Assembly: GCA_963920635.1 (NCBI GenBank)
Contig: OY987306.1
Span: 32,431,453-32,495,452, forward strand
Length of the DNA stretch: 64,000 nucleotides
Source: Pseudeuparius sepicola
Lineage: Eukaryota; Arthropoda; Insecta; Coleoptera; Anthribidae
Direction of reading: 5' to 3'
This document shows positions 1 through 12,297 of the stretch, in pieces. A model generated the notes under the pieces. The model was not told the origin of the DNA and ran no database searches. It worked only from the letters and a program-made list of their open reading frames with translations. Numbering within the stretch: position 1 is the first letter of the stretch; every line of letters starts with the position of its first letter. Made by a program: the position numbers and the translations under genes.

Positions 1-1458
1 TATCTAAGTATTTTTTTAATGAAAAAAATGTTAATGTTAAAATTGTTTTGACACCAGTGGGAGCTCTAACCGCTGTTACCAGTCCAATGCGGTTTGGTAG
101 CGAAGAATAAATTTGGGGGGGCTAATTCAAGATTTGGTGAGGGCTTAGCCCCCCAAGCCCCCACCTAGAACCGCCTATGCCCAACATAGGCCAAGTGAGG
201 CCTATTCTTTCCTCATTCTAATGGTATCAGTGATGCCAAGTATGCTATTTTATTGGAGAATCTATGAATATAACAGGTACTTTGATTAATTAATTAATAA
301 TGGTTTCCATGATTTCTAAAAATTAGACTTGACAATTTTGTGTAGGTATACAAGTGCAGAATGTGGCAACTGTCAAATGAAACAAATTTATTTTATAGTT
401 GAAATCGATTTCCAGCAATTATTTCCACGAATTTAAGTAATAAGTATGGTAAGTCAGTAGTGCTGATTTTGCTTATTTAAGAATTTGTCGCTATTGCACC
501 TTGTTACCGGGTTCCTCAATCCATTTGTAATATTTATACTTGAACTTTCTTCCCTTGTTGAATGTATCTACCCAAAGAACTTTCACAGATTTCGGGATGA
601 ACTAATAAGATTAGGTCTAGTAGTTCTAATCATGTAGTTTTCCTCGGTGTTCATTATAAAATTTTTGTAATTTTATTTCTCACCCAAGGTACCTCACAAA
701 CTTGAAATAAACTTGTAGTGGTAGATGAAAACTCTTTAGAAAAATACCTGACCGAGGCTACCTGCTTATTAATTTAAAATTTTCGAAATACGATTTGTTT
801 TGAACTACCTACTTATACGTAATGCCCACGTAATGGGAATTGTAGGATTATTAAAGGAAAAATCTGGTTGCAATTATTACTACTACAGGCGGCCGCATTA
901 CCTTTAATTGACACATCTGAGTATCTGGAAGTTGGAAAAGTAAAATATTGTGAATTATGATGGGAAGTATTTTGCCTCCTTCAGAATCTATGGCACTGGC
1001 ATGTCACATAAAACCTGATGGCAGTTGGACACTGACATATAACATAACCTTGTATCAGCCCCCTTGTGGTCTCCTTGGAGTCAACAGAAAACAAACTTCC
1101 CCTCAAGGCTTCACTTTTCCTATGTGATAGACTGTGATATGCTGTCCCCTTATTTTAAAAAGTCCCTAGCTTTTTAAGCTGAAAGCCATGAATCATCCAA
1201 GGGAGGTGAGCCTAAGGCGCCAAATTCAAATTTCAAGATGTCAACTTCTTAAATTTGGTAAAAAAAACAATTTAAAATCATTGCTTACATACTCGTATAT
1301 ACCCATATACCTGTATAGCTATAGGTATATGTATATACCTCATGGTTTTGCAACACGGATAATAATCTACTAGAGTGAACGTCATATTTTAAAGGGCTTT
1401 TGGTGCATTTAGATATCTACCGGTAAGTTTAAGAAGGTTGTGCCCAAACCCACAAACC
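1..1458. other. Non-coding A+T-rich stretch, no gene seen
   Basis: No recognisable protein, RNA gene or element end was found. Positions about 110-180 hold a C- and G-run-rich patch that resembles part of an interspersed repeat, but no second copy is in the window. Short open frames here show no family similarity. Confidence 0.5.
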
Positions 1459-1459
1459 A

Positions 1460-2550
1460 TGTGGCAACGTCGCATCGGGACGGTTCAACGAGTCTATGCA
1501 GTATAGAGCAGTCTGCACTTTGGGTTAGTTTATATTTTCTAATAGACGTTCTACCTTATTTTTAATTATAACTAAATACATTTGTGAACTTTGTTTCAAT
1601 AATTGGGTACCTAAGTAAGTATATTTGTTTAACAGACAATAAAAGCAGTAACAAGTAAAAAATATAGGTACACAGAAAGTATAAGTATTTATAAGAAGTA
1701 CGATTCCTGGTGTGGATAAGTACATTTTCGACAAATAATATGGTAAATTTGGGCAAATAGAGGGGACTACATTTTGTTGTAAGTCGAATTTTTGTGGGAA
1801 TTTTTCGCAAAGTGCGCGGTCAGGTAAATGATCTATCTTCCCTTATGGTTAAATTTTCATAAAAATACAAACAAGCGAACCGAGAACAGCATGTTGTGAA
1901 GGAGAGTAATCTCTTCTGATTGAAATGGCAGTTAGGGTGAATTTCGTAATAGATTCAACTAAATTATCTTATGACTTTAACATTAGGTAAAGAAACTTTT
2001 GCAACAATACTAAACAATGGTTGGATTGTTAGAAAACTCCTTTAATTTTAAAGGGTACTTTAGTTTGCCTATGCAATTGATATTGACCCTTAATCATTTT
2101 GTTCTTAAATTTTCGTCCTTTGGAAAGCCCAAAACGAATACAAGTTGACCGCTTGTCGTCAAGCAAAGAAAACCTAGCTATTTCAAGTTATTATTATGAT
2201 TTGGCTTACCAGCGAGGTATATTCTAGCTTCCCTCGGCGGTTCTAGGTATCTTGAGGCTTGAAATTGTAAAGGAACGATTCTTCACATCGAACTTATAGA
2301 GAAATCTTTCACTTTTGCGCAAACAAAACAAATTTATAAAAAAGCTGTCGCCAGCACTTCTGTTTCCACCCAGAGACACACTGCCTCGTCGTAGCAATCT
2401 GGCGACGATAGCACTACCCGCACTACACAAATTAATTCTGGTAAATTTCTTGTAAAATCAACTGACAGGGAGTGACAGGCCACGCCGCGCAGAGCCGCAA
2501 GCGATGTTGCCAGTTTTCTCTACTTCAGGGCTTCTCCTAGAGTCGGCTGT
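1460..2550 (+). repeat. Family W repeat, copy 1
   Basis: About 1.1 kb that recurs in the same orientation at 41789-42898 with small indels and scattered substitutions. It begins TGTGGCAACG and ends near GTCGGCTGT. Similar starts occur at 45861, 49985 and about 51062, so the 5' end belongs to a wider family. The 3' third (2330-2500) is the best conserved part between the copies. No transposase or reverse transcriptase was recognised. Class unknown; a non-autonomous DNA element or segmental copy both fit. Confidence 0.75.
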
Positions 2551-3306
2551 ACCAAACCTTCTCATGACAATAACCTTGGTCAACATGAATTGTCACATAA
2601 CCACAAAAAGTGCCATATAATATTCATATATATTATGTTATTATATTTCTTTAAAAAAAAAGTATTAGGTAATCGTCGGGTTTTTAGGCTAATAGTAGAT
2701 CAGGTACCACTCAAAATTATAGAGCGCATATCCTACATTTCTCGATTCACGAAATATCCACCACGGGCGCATTTTTTGTCTAATCAATGTATTCTAGCAC
2801 TGGCTAGACAGTTATTACGGCCGATCGTGTCAAGAGAACGTGACGATGTGCTCTCCCTACGGATTTTTGAGATGCGGCACGCGAAAAAACATTAGAAACT
2901 TAAATTATGGGCTATCCGCCGAGAACATGATATCCCTTATATGCTAACCAGTAAAAATTCGTAACAAATTATTTACATGTATAGTGTTGTGTAAGCCTTT
3001 ATTTATATAAATTGCAACAGCGATACCTGGTTCCATAGGCGTGCCGCATAAAATATTTACTTCGCCCTAAAGGATAAGATTTTAAAAGTGACTATAATAA
3101 ATCATAACAAAGTTAAGATTTTAAAAGTGTCCATAACAAAGTTTTAGTAACAATAGATGTTGCAACCTTTGTAAAAATTCTTCAGACACAATGATTATTT
3201 AGACATGGTTATTTTATTTTGTAAGACTAACTTATACAGGGTGATTAACTGGCGTGGTTATTTTTTTACATCGTGACTTAATTACCCTGTAGTTCGAGGC
3301 CTACGA
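2551..3306. other. Unassigned non-coding stretch
   Basis: No gene recognised. Near 3080-3140 a short block is repeated (ttaaaagtg with a following cataacaaagtt). At 3235-3290 a TACAGGGTGA end faces a TACCCTGTA end about 50 bp away, as in the mariner-type mini-elements elsewhere in the window. Confidence 0.4.
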
Positions 3307-4421
3307 TAAAGACAGGCCATGACGCACAAAAATCACGTGACCATCTTAGTCTGAAGTTACATATCCTTTGTCACATAACTGAAAGAGGCAGCTTGGGTTT
3401 TGAGAAGTTCTAAATGTTTAAAGTGTTTTTAAAAGTCTTAGTTTATATTTTAGAAACAAGTTTGTGTCTATTGCGCGTGCGTTCTTGCGGAGGGGAACCG
3501 CCCAGGTGTTATTATGGCCTCTGGGTAGAAGCCGTGCCGTCCAGGAGTATTGGTGCCGCTCGCGCCGACGCGTGAGCGCTGTAAGGGGAATTCTCCCCCC
3601 GGAATGGAGAGTGGAGCCTGAGACACAGACGGGTGAACTGCTTACGGGAGATCCGCGAGTTCAGACGGTCCGGGTGGCTGGAAGCCGTTCCCGTTGACCA
3701 CGTTCGGGTTTGTGTATTTTGTATTCACCATTCACCTTGTGCGAAATAAATCAGTGTTGTAACGTACTCGATGATTTTCGTTGTCGACCCACGCCCTGAT
3801 ACGGTTCCTATTCGGCTTTTCACGCTGCCGATCAACTGGGACCTCGTCAATATTTACAATATACTGAGGTGAGTTTTCATTTTTATTTCGTAAAAAATAA
3901 CCTAAATACCTACCAAATATTGGGTCTGTTTATATTATAAAATGTCACCATAACAACATTTGCTTTGCCTCGGGATGAAAATTTGCGCCAAAAATGGATT
4001 CGTCAAATTCCAACTGAGATTTAATTTCTAAAAAACTTAAGTATGTGTGGCTAACACATTTTCGAGAAAGTGAAACAATTAAAGTGGACAAATGTGTTGT
4101 GGGAGGAAAATACCTATAGAGAATATCACCTAAGCTAAAGGAAGGTGCAGTCCCAACAATTTTTGAGAATGTGCCAAAATATTTGAGTGCAGTGCCGTTT
4201 ACCTCTCAGCCCAAAACAGCTGAGACAGGTTGAAATTTTTGAAAAAACAATTAGAGAAAGCCTGGATGCACAAAACCAATAATGTAATAGATGAGAGAAA
4301 ACTCCCCAAATTGTTACTAAATTTGTTTTTTCTACTTATCTCCAAAAATGCCTTTTATTATATAGGATTAAGTTGGTCACGTGACTACGTGATTATGCGT
4401 TAGCGCCATGGCCTGTCTTTA
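3307..4421. mobile_element. TIR element, about 1.1 kb, with GC-rich core
   Basis: AAAGACAGGCCATG at 3308-3321 is matched by its exact reverse complement at 4407-4420. The inverted similarity continues inward to a TCACGTGACC block on both sides. TA is present at both outer edges, as expected for Tc1/mariner-type insertion, though it may be chance. The core at 3464-3770 is GC-rich and has AATAAA at about 3748, so an LTR-like or captured transcript-end segment is an alternative explanation. No transposase was recognised. Confidence 0.6.
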
Positions 4422-5350
4422 GTTATACTTTCACGTCACCAGTGTAGTGTTGCTGTTGACAATGAATTCGATTGTTGTCAGTTAGAAAAATTAGAACTCA
4501 ACAATATAACTGATTTTCGTTTCAGAGTGCCTACGCCACTGGCAACCAGGAAAATCACGGTTGATTGATGATCACCGCCAACCGAGATGCCAGACACTGG
4601 GGCTGTTGTTTTCGATGCTTGGAGTGAGAAAAAATGCCGCAGAGTGGCGCAGAGGTCGCAGCAGCGATTCCCATTATATGAAATCATAGTGTTGTCATAT
4701 TCGGCACAAGTTATTGATTAATACATGCATTCATCCTCGGATAGTATTGTAATAAACAGCAGAAATAAATATTATGAGGGTTATTAGGTATAACGTGTAG
4801 CTTTATGTCGATATTTGCATGCCATTACAATCCAAGAAAGAATTTGTTCAATAACATAAGAACTGAAGAATTGAGTATTTTAGGTAACCTTCTTTACATA
4901 ATAACCAGATGCAAAACTAAATCTCATTGGAAAATTATAAAATTTTAGCGGAATATTCTCAATTTAAGAATCAGCTTGATTGAATATACTGAACTTATCT
5001 TGAATAAATTCTCTCATTACACTTCGAAATGACCACACATCTTCAAGAATATTATCTAAATTTGAGAACACGGTTATAATATTCAATTATCCATTATCTA
5101 AATTTGAGAAAACCGTTATACCTACAGAGTGAGTTTTTTTGATGATCAGTATGGGGATCTCGGAAAATAGTGGAGATAGAAGGAAGGTTAAACGGGGAAA
5201 TAATAATTGCAGTTTTGTGGGCCCAATTTAATGAACCTTGTGGTTTTTTGAAAAAAGTCATTACTTACTAGACATTTTGAAAAAAAGAAATTTGGCGATT
5301 TATTCTACTCGTGCTTCGTTGTTCCATTGAATTTTAATTTTTTTTTTCAC
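4422..5350. other. Unassigned non-coding stretch
   Basis: A+T-rich sequence without a recognised gene. Around 5050-5115 a 40-50 bp block containing tctaaatttgaga is duplicated in tandem. Confidence 0.4.
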
Positions 5351-5366
5351 CGAACGGGAATTTGGA

Positions 5367-5921
5367 ATGGCTATGAGGTCTCCTTTATCACCATTCATAA
5401 GCAATTTATTTATTAAAGATTTTGAACAAAATGAGTTGACTAGATATGTTCACCAACCTAATGTGTGGTGGAGATATGTAGATGACATATTTGTTATATG
5501 GGAACAAGGAGTAGATGATTTAAATTCATTATTAAATATTAAAAACTCGCAAGAACCTTCTATTAAGTTTACCTTAGAAATTGAAAATAATAATCAATTA
5601 CCTTTCTTGGATGTTTCTATACTGAAATCATATAGCATAGAAACTAGTGTCTATAGAAAACCAACACATACTAACAGATATCTCCATTTTAATTCCAATC
5701 ATCATATTAGTGTTAAAAAAGGAGTAATTAAAACTTTGTATGACAGGGCTAAAGAGATTTGTTCCAATAACACAAAATTTGAGGAGGAAATTAAACATAT
5801 AAAACAGGTTCTTGAGAAGAATAGTTATCCTACTGAATTTATTGAGCAAGTTTTTCAGGATTGCCAACAAAATAACAATGCTAATAGAATTAGAGAAATA
5901 AATCTGGTAGACCGACAGTAA
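5367..5921 (+). pseudogene. Penelope-like element reverse transcriptase, 5' truncated
   Basis: The frame encodes the C-terminal part of a Penelope-like reverse transcriptase. It has a PLSPFISNLFI block near residue 7, then RYVDDIFVIW near residues 36-45 with the two catalytic aspartates intact. A conserved LPFLDVSI block follows at about 78-85 and VYRKPTHTNRYLHF at about 95-108. Full-length family members are several times longer, so everything 5' of the PLSP block is missing. The sequence left of about 5350 shows no similarity to the family. The reading frame breaks at about 5918, just before the linker that leads to the endonuclease, so no intact product is possible. Penelope-like elements copy RNA into the genome and typically arrive 5' truncated, which fits this copy. 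Confidence 0.9.
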
Positions 5922-6369
5922 ATTTAATTATTCCTTATATTCCTGGATTATCAGATAAGCTAAAACGCATAGGCAATCGTTTTAATGTCAGAACAGTATT
6001 TAAAACCAAAAATAACGAAACCATTTAATGAGGTACAAGTTCAAAAAATTGCATTTATAAAATTCCTTGCGAATGTGGAAAGTTCTATGTAGGGGAGACT
6101 TGTAGACTATTTAACTTTCGTTTAAAAGAACATAAAAATTATATCAGGCAAAATCAAATTTCGAAGTCGAAAATATGTGAACACTCTTTTAATAACAATC
6201 ATAGGATTTTATGGGATAGATCCAAACCAATTCTCAAAGAAGAAATAGAAATAGACGAAAAATTAAAGAATCAGCATTTATTCTAGGAAATACAGACAAC
6301 TGTGTTGCTGAATGTTCAGTGGAATTCAGTAAAATATTATTGCCACTTATTCAAAGAGAATTTAAATAA
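5919..6369 (+). pseudogene. Penelope-like element GIY-YIG endonuclease remnant
   Basis: In a shifted frame after the reverse transcriptase, translation gives a linker with IPYIPGLSDKLKRIGNRF and then a GIY-YIG endonuclease module: CIYKIPC, then CGKFYVGETCR, then FRLKEHKNY. The two tyrosines, the glycine and the arginine of this nuclease fold are visible. There are in-frame stops at about 6026-6031, between linker and nuclease, and another frameshift at about 6265. After that the tail (ILGNTDNCVAECSVEFS) resumes and ends at a TAA at 6367-6369. The order RT then GIY-YIG is the diagnostic layout of Penelope-like retroelements. In the family this nuclease nicks target DNA. The copy is inactive as written. 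Confidence 0.88.
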
Positions 6370-7520
6370 TTAGATAGAACACAAGATACAATATCAGACA
6401 GGTGGCTCGGCTATTGTTTCTGTTGTCATGACATTTTAACCTGAAATCTATTAATCTGTCATTTCACTTTGACGAGACATGATCTTTGAGAAAGGAGGAA
6501 GATTTATTCTCCGAAAGCTCAGGAAACAAATTTATTGAAGATATTTTTTGAGTTACAAGTTCAAAGTTCAGTTCATTTACTGTTAAGAATTTATTAATTT
6601 TCCGGGAAACTTGAAAAACTTGTCTTTTTACCAGTTTGGTGGCGAAAAACCCAATTAAAATTCAATGGATCTGTTCACACCACAAATAAATTTTTAGAAA
6701 AAATTGCTTCGTTGTTTCTGATTTTAGATAAAAAGTGTAGATACTAAAGTTGGAGGGAATTGTGTCCCCAATTCCATAACTAATAAACTATACTATCACT
6801 TAATGTCACTAATCACTAATAAACTATACTATCACTTAACAAACAAAAACTCAAATCTTTAAAATATTACGCAAAAATGCCGTAACCAACCACTCCAACC
6901 AGTCGTAAACAAGGAGAGGAATCTTTTGACGTTAGTACTCGAAAATGGCGGACCCATAGAGTCGGGCAAAATTAGGCTGCAAACGCCTTCCCCTAACCTC
7001 CATATCCCTGGTTTCCGTCCAAACCCGACTCCTCTTCTTCTTCTAAACACCGCCAGGTGTGCTATATGATAGTCGACATCTCATCCTGGTAATCCCCTCG
7101 GGCGAGAGGGCGAAAAATAATCCGAAATAAGAGGCCGACGGCCATTAATTTGCGAGCGTCCCGCTGGCCGCCATTTAAATTCGGAATTTATATGGGGCCC
7201 GGTACTGCACTGGAACCGCGAAAAATACTCCGCTCCAATATCTCCGCTCGTTTGTTGCACTCGTTACGGCCCGGTGTCAAAAGTGGAATCTCTGCTCAGA
7301 CTATGCGCGTCGCCGTAGATCTGTTCGTGGATTTTCGATCGCTCGGGTCTGGTTCTTACCCTCTTTTTTAGCGGAGGAAGAAGAAAAGGCGGAGGAAGAA
7401 GACCTGGGAGAAGGCTTGGAAGAAGAAGAACATTTTAGGACGCAAGTGTTCAAGCGAGGACTGTAGCAGAAGCTACCGGAAATATTCTGTGACATTTATT
7501 TTTTGATAGTATCATTTGTA
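6370..7520. other. Penelope 3' flank and unassigned stretch
   Basis: A block at about 6560-6665 (containing gtttggtggcgaaaaaccc) is similar to 60300-60400 in the same orientation. It may be a small dispersed repeat. At 6777-6839 a 45-bp block is tandemly duplicated. At 7361-7432 the + strand is almost pure purine (gaagaagaaaaggcggagg type). No gene was recognised, although 6860-7370 is more GC-rich than its surroundings. Confidence 0.4.
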
Positions 7521-8767
7521 TACAGGGTGTAACTAAACTGATGGTCAAAAATGAAACCACGTATTCTTGGAGTCAAAATAAGGGCACTTCTTCATATATT
7601 TTTTCTTCTACGGGCCATAGTTTTTTTTATACAGAGCGTAGAAGTTTGGAGAAAAATACACATATTTCTTAGTATCTCTAGAAGTAGGTATACGAGATAT
7701 TTTCTTCAAACTTGGCGTGTCACATGAGCAGATGAGCCGTCAAACTTAAGGTTGACATGAAGCTTGTGAGGCTCCCAGTTGCGGAGATACAGGGTGTTAT
7801 TAAAATTAATTAGTTCAGAAAAATATGAATAGCTTGTATAATCGCATTTTTTAAATTTGTTTTGAATGGAAAATTTAATGGTTAACAAAAAGTATCTCTT
7901 AGTTTTTTTCATATTCGCAGCCGTTTCTTAATTATTTTCAAAGAACGGCAACGCCGCAATGAACAATAGTCACTTTAAGAATAAATATCTAGCAATCTGT
8001 GGATGTCAATTAAACTTTATGTAACAAAATACAAATGCAAAATCGATAATAAAAGAAACGTAATGCTACTAGAAACTAGAAAATTAAATTATTAAATGTT
8101 CGAAATGACCGCCGTCTCTTTCAATACACGCAACTATGCCATTCCGCATGTTTATTATTGCCATTGGCAAGTCCATAGCAAAAGTGCATATCAGTCAATT
8201 CTTCGAATGAAAATATCATTTTTCAAAATATTGATACTAATGCAAAGTTGGCAGCCGAATGATTCAAATAATGCCAAGTTTAATTGACTTCCACAGATTG
8301 TTAGATTTATTCTTAAAATGACTTGTTTATTGCAGCATTGCAGTTCTTTGAAAATAATTAAGAAACGGCTGAGAATATGAAAAAATACTAAGAGATACTT
8401 TTTGTTAACCATTGAATTTACCATTCAAAACAAACTTAAAAAATGCGATTATACAGGGTATTCATATTTTTCCGAACTAATTAATTTTAATACCACCCTG
8501 TATCTCCGCAACTGGGGACCTCAGAAGCTTCATATTAAGCTTAAATTTGACAGCTCATCCGCTCATGTGACACGCCAAGTTTGAAGAAAATATCTCGTAT
8601 ACTTCTAGAGATACTAAGAAATATGTGTATTTTTCTCTAAATTTCTACGCCCTGTATAAAAAAAACTATGGCCCGTAGGAGAAAAAAAATATATGAAGAA
8701 GTGCCGTTATTTTGACTGCAAGAATACGTGGTTTCATTTTTGACCATCAGTTCAGTTACACCCTGTA
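7521..8767. mobile_element. Mariner-like foldback element, about 1.25 kb
   Basis: It begins TACAGGGTGT and ends ACACCCTGTA, with TA flanking each side. The arms are long: about 400-450 bp at each end are inverted copies of each other (for example the block containing gaaaccacgtattcttg at left and its inverse at about 8725). Inner secondary TACAGGGTG/CACCCTGTA copies lie at about 7789 and 8493. The middle keeps a scrap of transposase (listed separately), which ties the element to the Tc1/mariner superfamily. It is non-autonomous and would fold into a long hairpin if transcribed. Confidence 0.85.
8084..8172 (-). pseudogene. Transposase C-terminal remnant in the foldback element
   Basis: On the minus strand the translation GIVACIERDGGHFEHLII followed by a stop (TTA on the + strand at 8084-8086) matches the C-terminal signature of insect mariner-like transposases, which typically end with a GGHFEH motif. 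Only about 25 residues are preserved between the two inverted arms. No catalytic residue is present. It identifies the origin of the surrounding element but can do nothing itself. Confidence 0.75.
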
Positions 8768-10094
8768 TATATTTAGATTATTCACATTTTTCTAGCAATT
8801 CATGAGCAAAGGTCAATTTTTAGTCGAGGTTAAAAACCTAACCTAATTTTAATGTTTGATGGATATAACCTTGGTCAGTGACACTTTAGTCCCTTGGTAG
8901 GTACATAATATACTATTATATAATCTCGTATTCAATATACCCATTACCCATCTACATGAAATAAATGATCGGAGGTAAATAAGAAAAAAGCAACCAAAGA
9001 AATTTATAGCAGTCACTAGACCGCTTGGTAAAATCGATTAAAATGGTGCTTTACACTTTGCTGTAAATTAATACCCTTTGCTTATTAAAATTCGTAATCT
9101 GTATAAAATATAGGTTTATGAAACCATACCAACGATTCGAGGAGATCGTTCGATAGCATTTAATAAAATAAGATCAAAATTCGAACAATAAAATTCAGTC
9201 GTTTTACCGATGAATTCGAATCGGACACTGTGTTGCGTTACATCGTCTCCTTGCTTTTATTATTTTCTGCCATAAAATATCGCTTGCAGAAAATATATCA
9301 CGTCAAACTGATGAACCTCTTTACAAAGGAGCAAGTTAGATGGATTGAACAGTTAATCCGTGTCATGGCGTAAAAGAAAAGCAATAATTCATTTATGAAA
9401 AATTAGCAGATGTATTTACTACAACATCAGATCATTTTCTTTGCATCCGATCGTTCTGTAGGGTATACTGATCATAAATTTTTATTAGTGTTTGTTTTAC
9501 ATTTTGTGAAATATGTTCTTGTTTTTTTGTAAATTTGGCAGCATACAGATCTGGTCAATCCAGAAATGTTCTATGGCATACAATGTGTGGAAATGTTTCC
9601 CCCTGCTATCATAGAAGAATAATATGTCGTACTAAGTTCTATGCTACTATTCGATTTAAGTAGTGTCAAACCAAGTAACTTTTTTTTTGGAAAAAAGAAA
9701 AAATAATCGGCGTTCTTCTCGTGGCATAATGAAAATTACAAAAGCAAATTCAATAAAAGTTTCGTTTTCATTTTACGTTTTTTAACTCTCTTCTTCCTAT
9801 TTGTCTAAAGAATGTTTAAATTTTAGTTCCTGCTGTGCAAAAAATAGCTTATGTACAACGGGACTAAAGTGACTTTTAATCCCTTGAGTGATTACGTTTT
9901 CAGAATAATGAGGGATAAAAAAAATATTTTATACTTTTTATTATTATATTATTTTATTATACTTTTAGTCCTTTCTAAAAACGAGGTATATAGTTAACCT
10001 TGGTATATTAAAAATATATATTTAAATTTTATTATTAATGCTATAGATGATCTTGTGCAGTCTTTTTGAATGAACTAAATCAAATCATTTAAGA
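8768..10094. other. Unassigned A+T-rich stretch
   Basis: No recognised gene or complete element. The phrase ggtcagtgacactttagtcc near 8873 is loosely inverted at about 9858 (gggactaaagtgac), so a degraded TIR element between them is possible but unproven. Confidence 0.35.
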
Positions 10095-10312
10095 GCCACA
10101 CCACCGTCCAGAGATATACTAATAAGTCCGGGCACTCGGCCTTGTGTAAACAAACGTTTCCCTCTTGCCCTCTCCCGCTCCCCTCCTCATCGAGCCGATC
10201 GATATCTTATAATATAAGAAAATAAGCTGTACACAGTGTAGCTGAGAGCGGTTCGTTCGCATTCTACCGGTGCGCGCAAAATATTACCGACCGGCCGTGA
10301 CTTTGTTGTAGT

Positions 10313-10406
10313 GATGCCTTAGTAACGCTTTTTACTGCAGTGCGGATGGCTGTAAAACTAGTTTAAGGCATATTACCTTTTTTTCATTTCCTAAAGACCC
10401 TGAAAG
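10313..10406 (+). pseudogene. THAP domain exon 1 (copy 1), frameshifted start
   Basis: From about 10318 the frame reads FYCSADGC then FFSFPKDPER, the beginning of a C2CH THAP zinc finger: the first cysteine pair, then the FPKDP block. The exon ends at a good donor (AG/GTAAGA at 10407), in phase 2. The ATG at 10313 is out of frame with this because one extra base lies between it and the cysteine block. Copy 3 keeps ATG in frame with the block, so the insertion is specific to this copy. Confidence 0.78.
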
Positions 10407-10527
10407 GTAAGATTGAGTTTGAGGTACCTACCTACAAAAATTAAGACATTTTTGTGTGACATTTCAATACTTAGGTATTAATTGAAGAATAATATAGATA
10501 TAATATTAAAATATTGAAAATTTGAAG

Positions 10528-10724
10528 GTGCCAGCAATGGAAGAATGCCTTAGGGTTCATCGGAGAACATAAATTTGAGAATATTCCACCTGAAGAGGCA
10601 TATAAACCTATAAGAATTTGCAAGGCACATTTTGATAATCAGTCATTCACTTCGTCCGGAAAACGTTTAGTAAAAACTGCTGTCCCCTCGGCTGTCCCAT
10701 TAAGATTATTGCCAGAAGCTTATG
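10528..10724 (+). pseudogene. THAP domain exon 2 (copy 1)
   Basis: After an AG acceptor at 10526-10527, the frame continues from exon 1 as R-CQQWKNALG, the conserved tryptophan region of THAP. It then reads RICKAHFDNQSF, the second cysteine and histidine (C-x2-H) of the C2CH zinc site, and KTAVPSAVPLRLLPEAYG, which carries the AVP-type box that closes the domain. The exon is open throughout and ends at a TATG/GTAAGA donor at 10725, implying a further exon that is not present in this element. THAP domains bind DNA in a sequence-specific way. Confidence 0.85.
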
Positions 10725-11301
10725 GTAAGACGCATGTATAGGTACTATGCGTAATATTTTGTTCTGTATTGTTTATGTCAATTGAAATATCAAAATATTT
10801 ACTACAGGGTAAGAAAGTAGATATAATTAGTTTAACACTTTGTCGTTAAATATGTATTTGTTACTTATGTTTTTGTCTGCTCTATGTTTTGTTAGGCTTT
10901 TTTAAAAGTGAACGTAAAACATAAAAAATTGCAATTTTATTCATGTTCCAACCAAAGTCTACAGATACACCTAATTATGTAGATTTTGGTAATAGCTAGC
11001 TTGTATTTTAATTTAACTGTACCTACCAAAAACTAACGGTACACTTACCTACACAAATAACGTTGTACCAAAGTCTACAAATAGGTATACTAATATATGT
11101 AGACTTTGGAAATAATGGAAAGTCAATATGAACCTGCCCCCGTATAACTAGCTTGACGGCGATTTCGTTTAGTCGCCCTCGTAAATGCGAAGCGTGCGAG
11201 ATGACGTTGATTTACGACCAGTCGCAAAAAATTGTTGGCTTTTCCGAAAGAACAAAGAAGTGAGCCGACTTTAGTAAAATATTTCTAGACTTTGGCCACA
11301 C

Positions 11302-11678
11302 TGCGTTATAATACTGAATCAACCTGTACAAAATTTTAATTTTCCAAGCAACAGATTGAGACGATCGCGTCCGAACTCCTTCGAACCAACTTATCAGTGG
11401 AGTCAGTCGCAAAACTGCGACCATTTCTTCGCGTATCTCCCCGCAGCTTACAAAGTCGCTAAATTTATGACGCCATCGAACCAAGTATCGAATTTATACG
11501 AGCCGAATTTACGGCAGGCAGGTCGATACGGCCGACTGAGATGCACCACATGCCACCCACATAGCTCTGGTACCATTATTAATGCGATAAAACATTTTAT
11601 TATGGTCCTAATCTGTGCCTCTCTAACGCACGCATAGAATCTTCCAAAGAAAACTCTCTTACAAACGAATTGGTGACG
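11302..11678. other. Unassigned stretch between two repeats
   Basis: Moderately GC-rich sequence with overlapping open frames on both strands, none recognisable. No repeat copy of it was noticed in the window. Confidence 0.35.
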
Positions 11679-12178
11679 TATAGTTCTCCTTGCGGCAGAA
11701 TGCGTGCGACGCAGGGGGGAAGAACTCGTAAATATTATAGAATTAGTCACAGTTCAGGGGCGTAGTTCAATTTTGTGTAAGTCACTGACTTAATTTTCAT
11801 ATAATTGTCATTTAATTTGTAGTTAATATTATTTTTAACGGTGATGCCTTAGACTATGGAAGGCAATTATTTCTCGTGCTTGCGAATGCAACGTTCCTCC
11901 CTGTTTACTCACTTTGCGCACGTTAACTCCCGAACGTACGAAACGCCACTGAGCAATCTCTGAGCCGGCGGAAAAAACTTGCCAGCGGCCTAAAAAATGA
12001 GGTCTGTATGGTAGCCCAAATACTCAGTTAACTTTACGTACTATAGAAACAGGCACAAAACGCGTTGGCTAACTGGTTTTGTCAGCCGACTCCTTCGCAG
12101 AAGTGCTGTATTGCCGTATTTCAAAGGCGATGGTAGACGCGACGATGTTGAAAAAAATATAATAGGTGTTTTATCACA
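11679..12178 (-). repeat. Repeat R, copy 1
   Basis: About 500 bp, inverted relative to copies at 20465-21060 and 48977-49573. The outer edge reads TATAGTNCTCCTT then CGGCAGAATGCGTGCGAC. The inner edge is truncated at about 12178, where the other copies continue for another 90 bp. Relative to the other copies it lacks part of the short reading frame described at 49343. Confidence 0.75.
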
Positions 12179-12297
12179 TCAACTACTTTTTAAGATTATA
12201 CCAGCTTGAAATAATTTTACTTTATACTTTTCGGGATGAATGGAGCCATCGCCATCTATCCGGCTGTGGCTGAACTTGCCGTCCCGTATCTATAAGC

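Larger units (their letters stand above)
10102..11294 (+). mobile_element. P-like THAP element, copy 1 (non-autonomous)
   Basis: The element starts CACCGTCCAGAG and ends TCTAGACTTTG. The second half of the left end is similar to the ends of copies 2 and 3. It is flanked by GCCACAC at 10095-10101 and 11295-11301, an apparent exact 7-bp target duplication. It carries two exons of a THAP zinc-finger domain followed by non-coding sequence. No DDE-type catalytic region is present. THAP domains sit at the N terminus of P-element transposases, so this is best read as an internally deleted P-superfamily relative. A duplicated THAP host gene fragment is the main alternative. Confidence 0.7.

Noticed and set aside
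3464..3697. A 77-codon frame as a host gene or gag-like protein
   Set aside because: It lies inside a TIR element, begins without a convincing start context and has no recognisable motif. An LTR-like interpretation of the AATAAA nearby remains possible but unsupported.
8873..9870. A further TIR element between two weakly inverted words
   Set aside because: Only about 14 bases are similar, with mismatches, and no flanking duplication or second copy was found.
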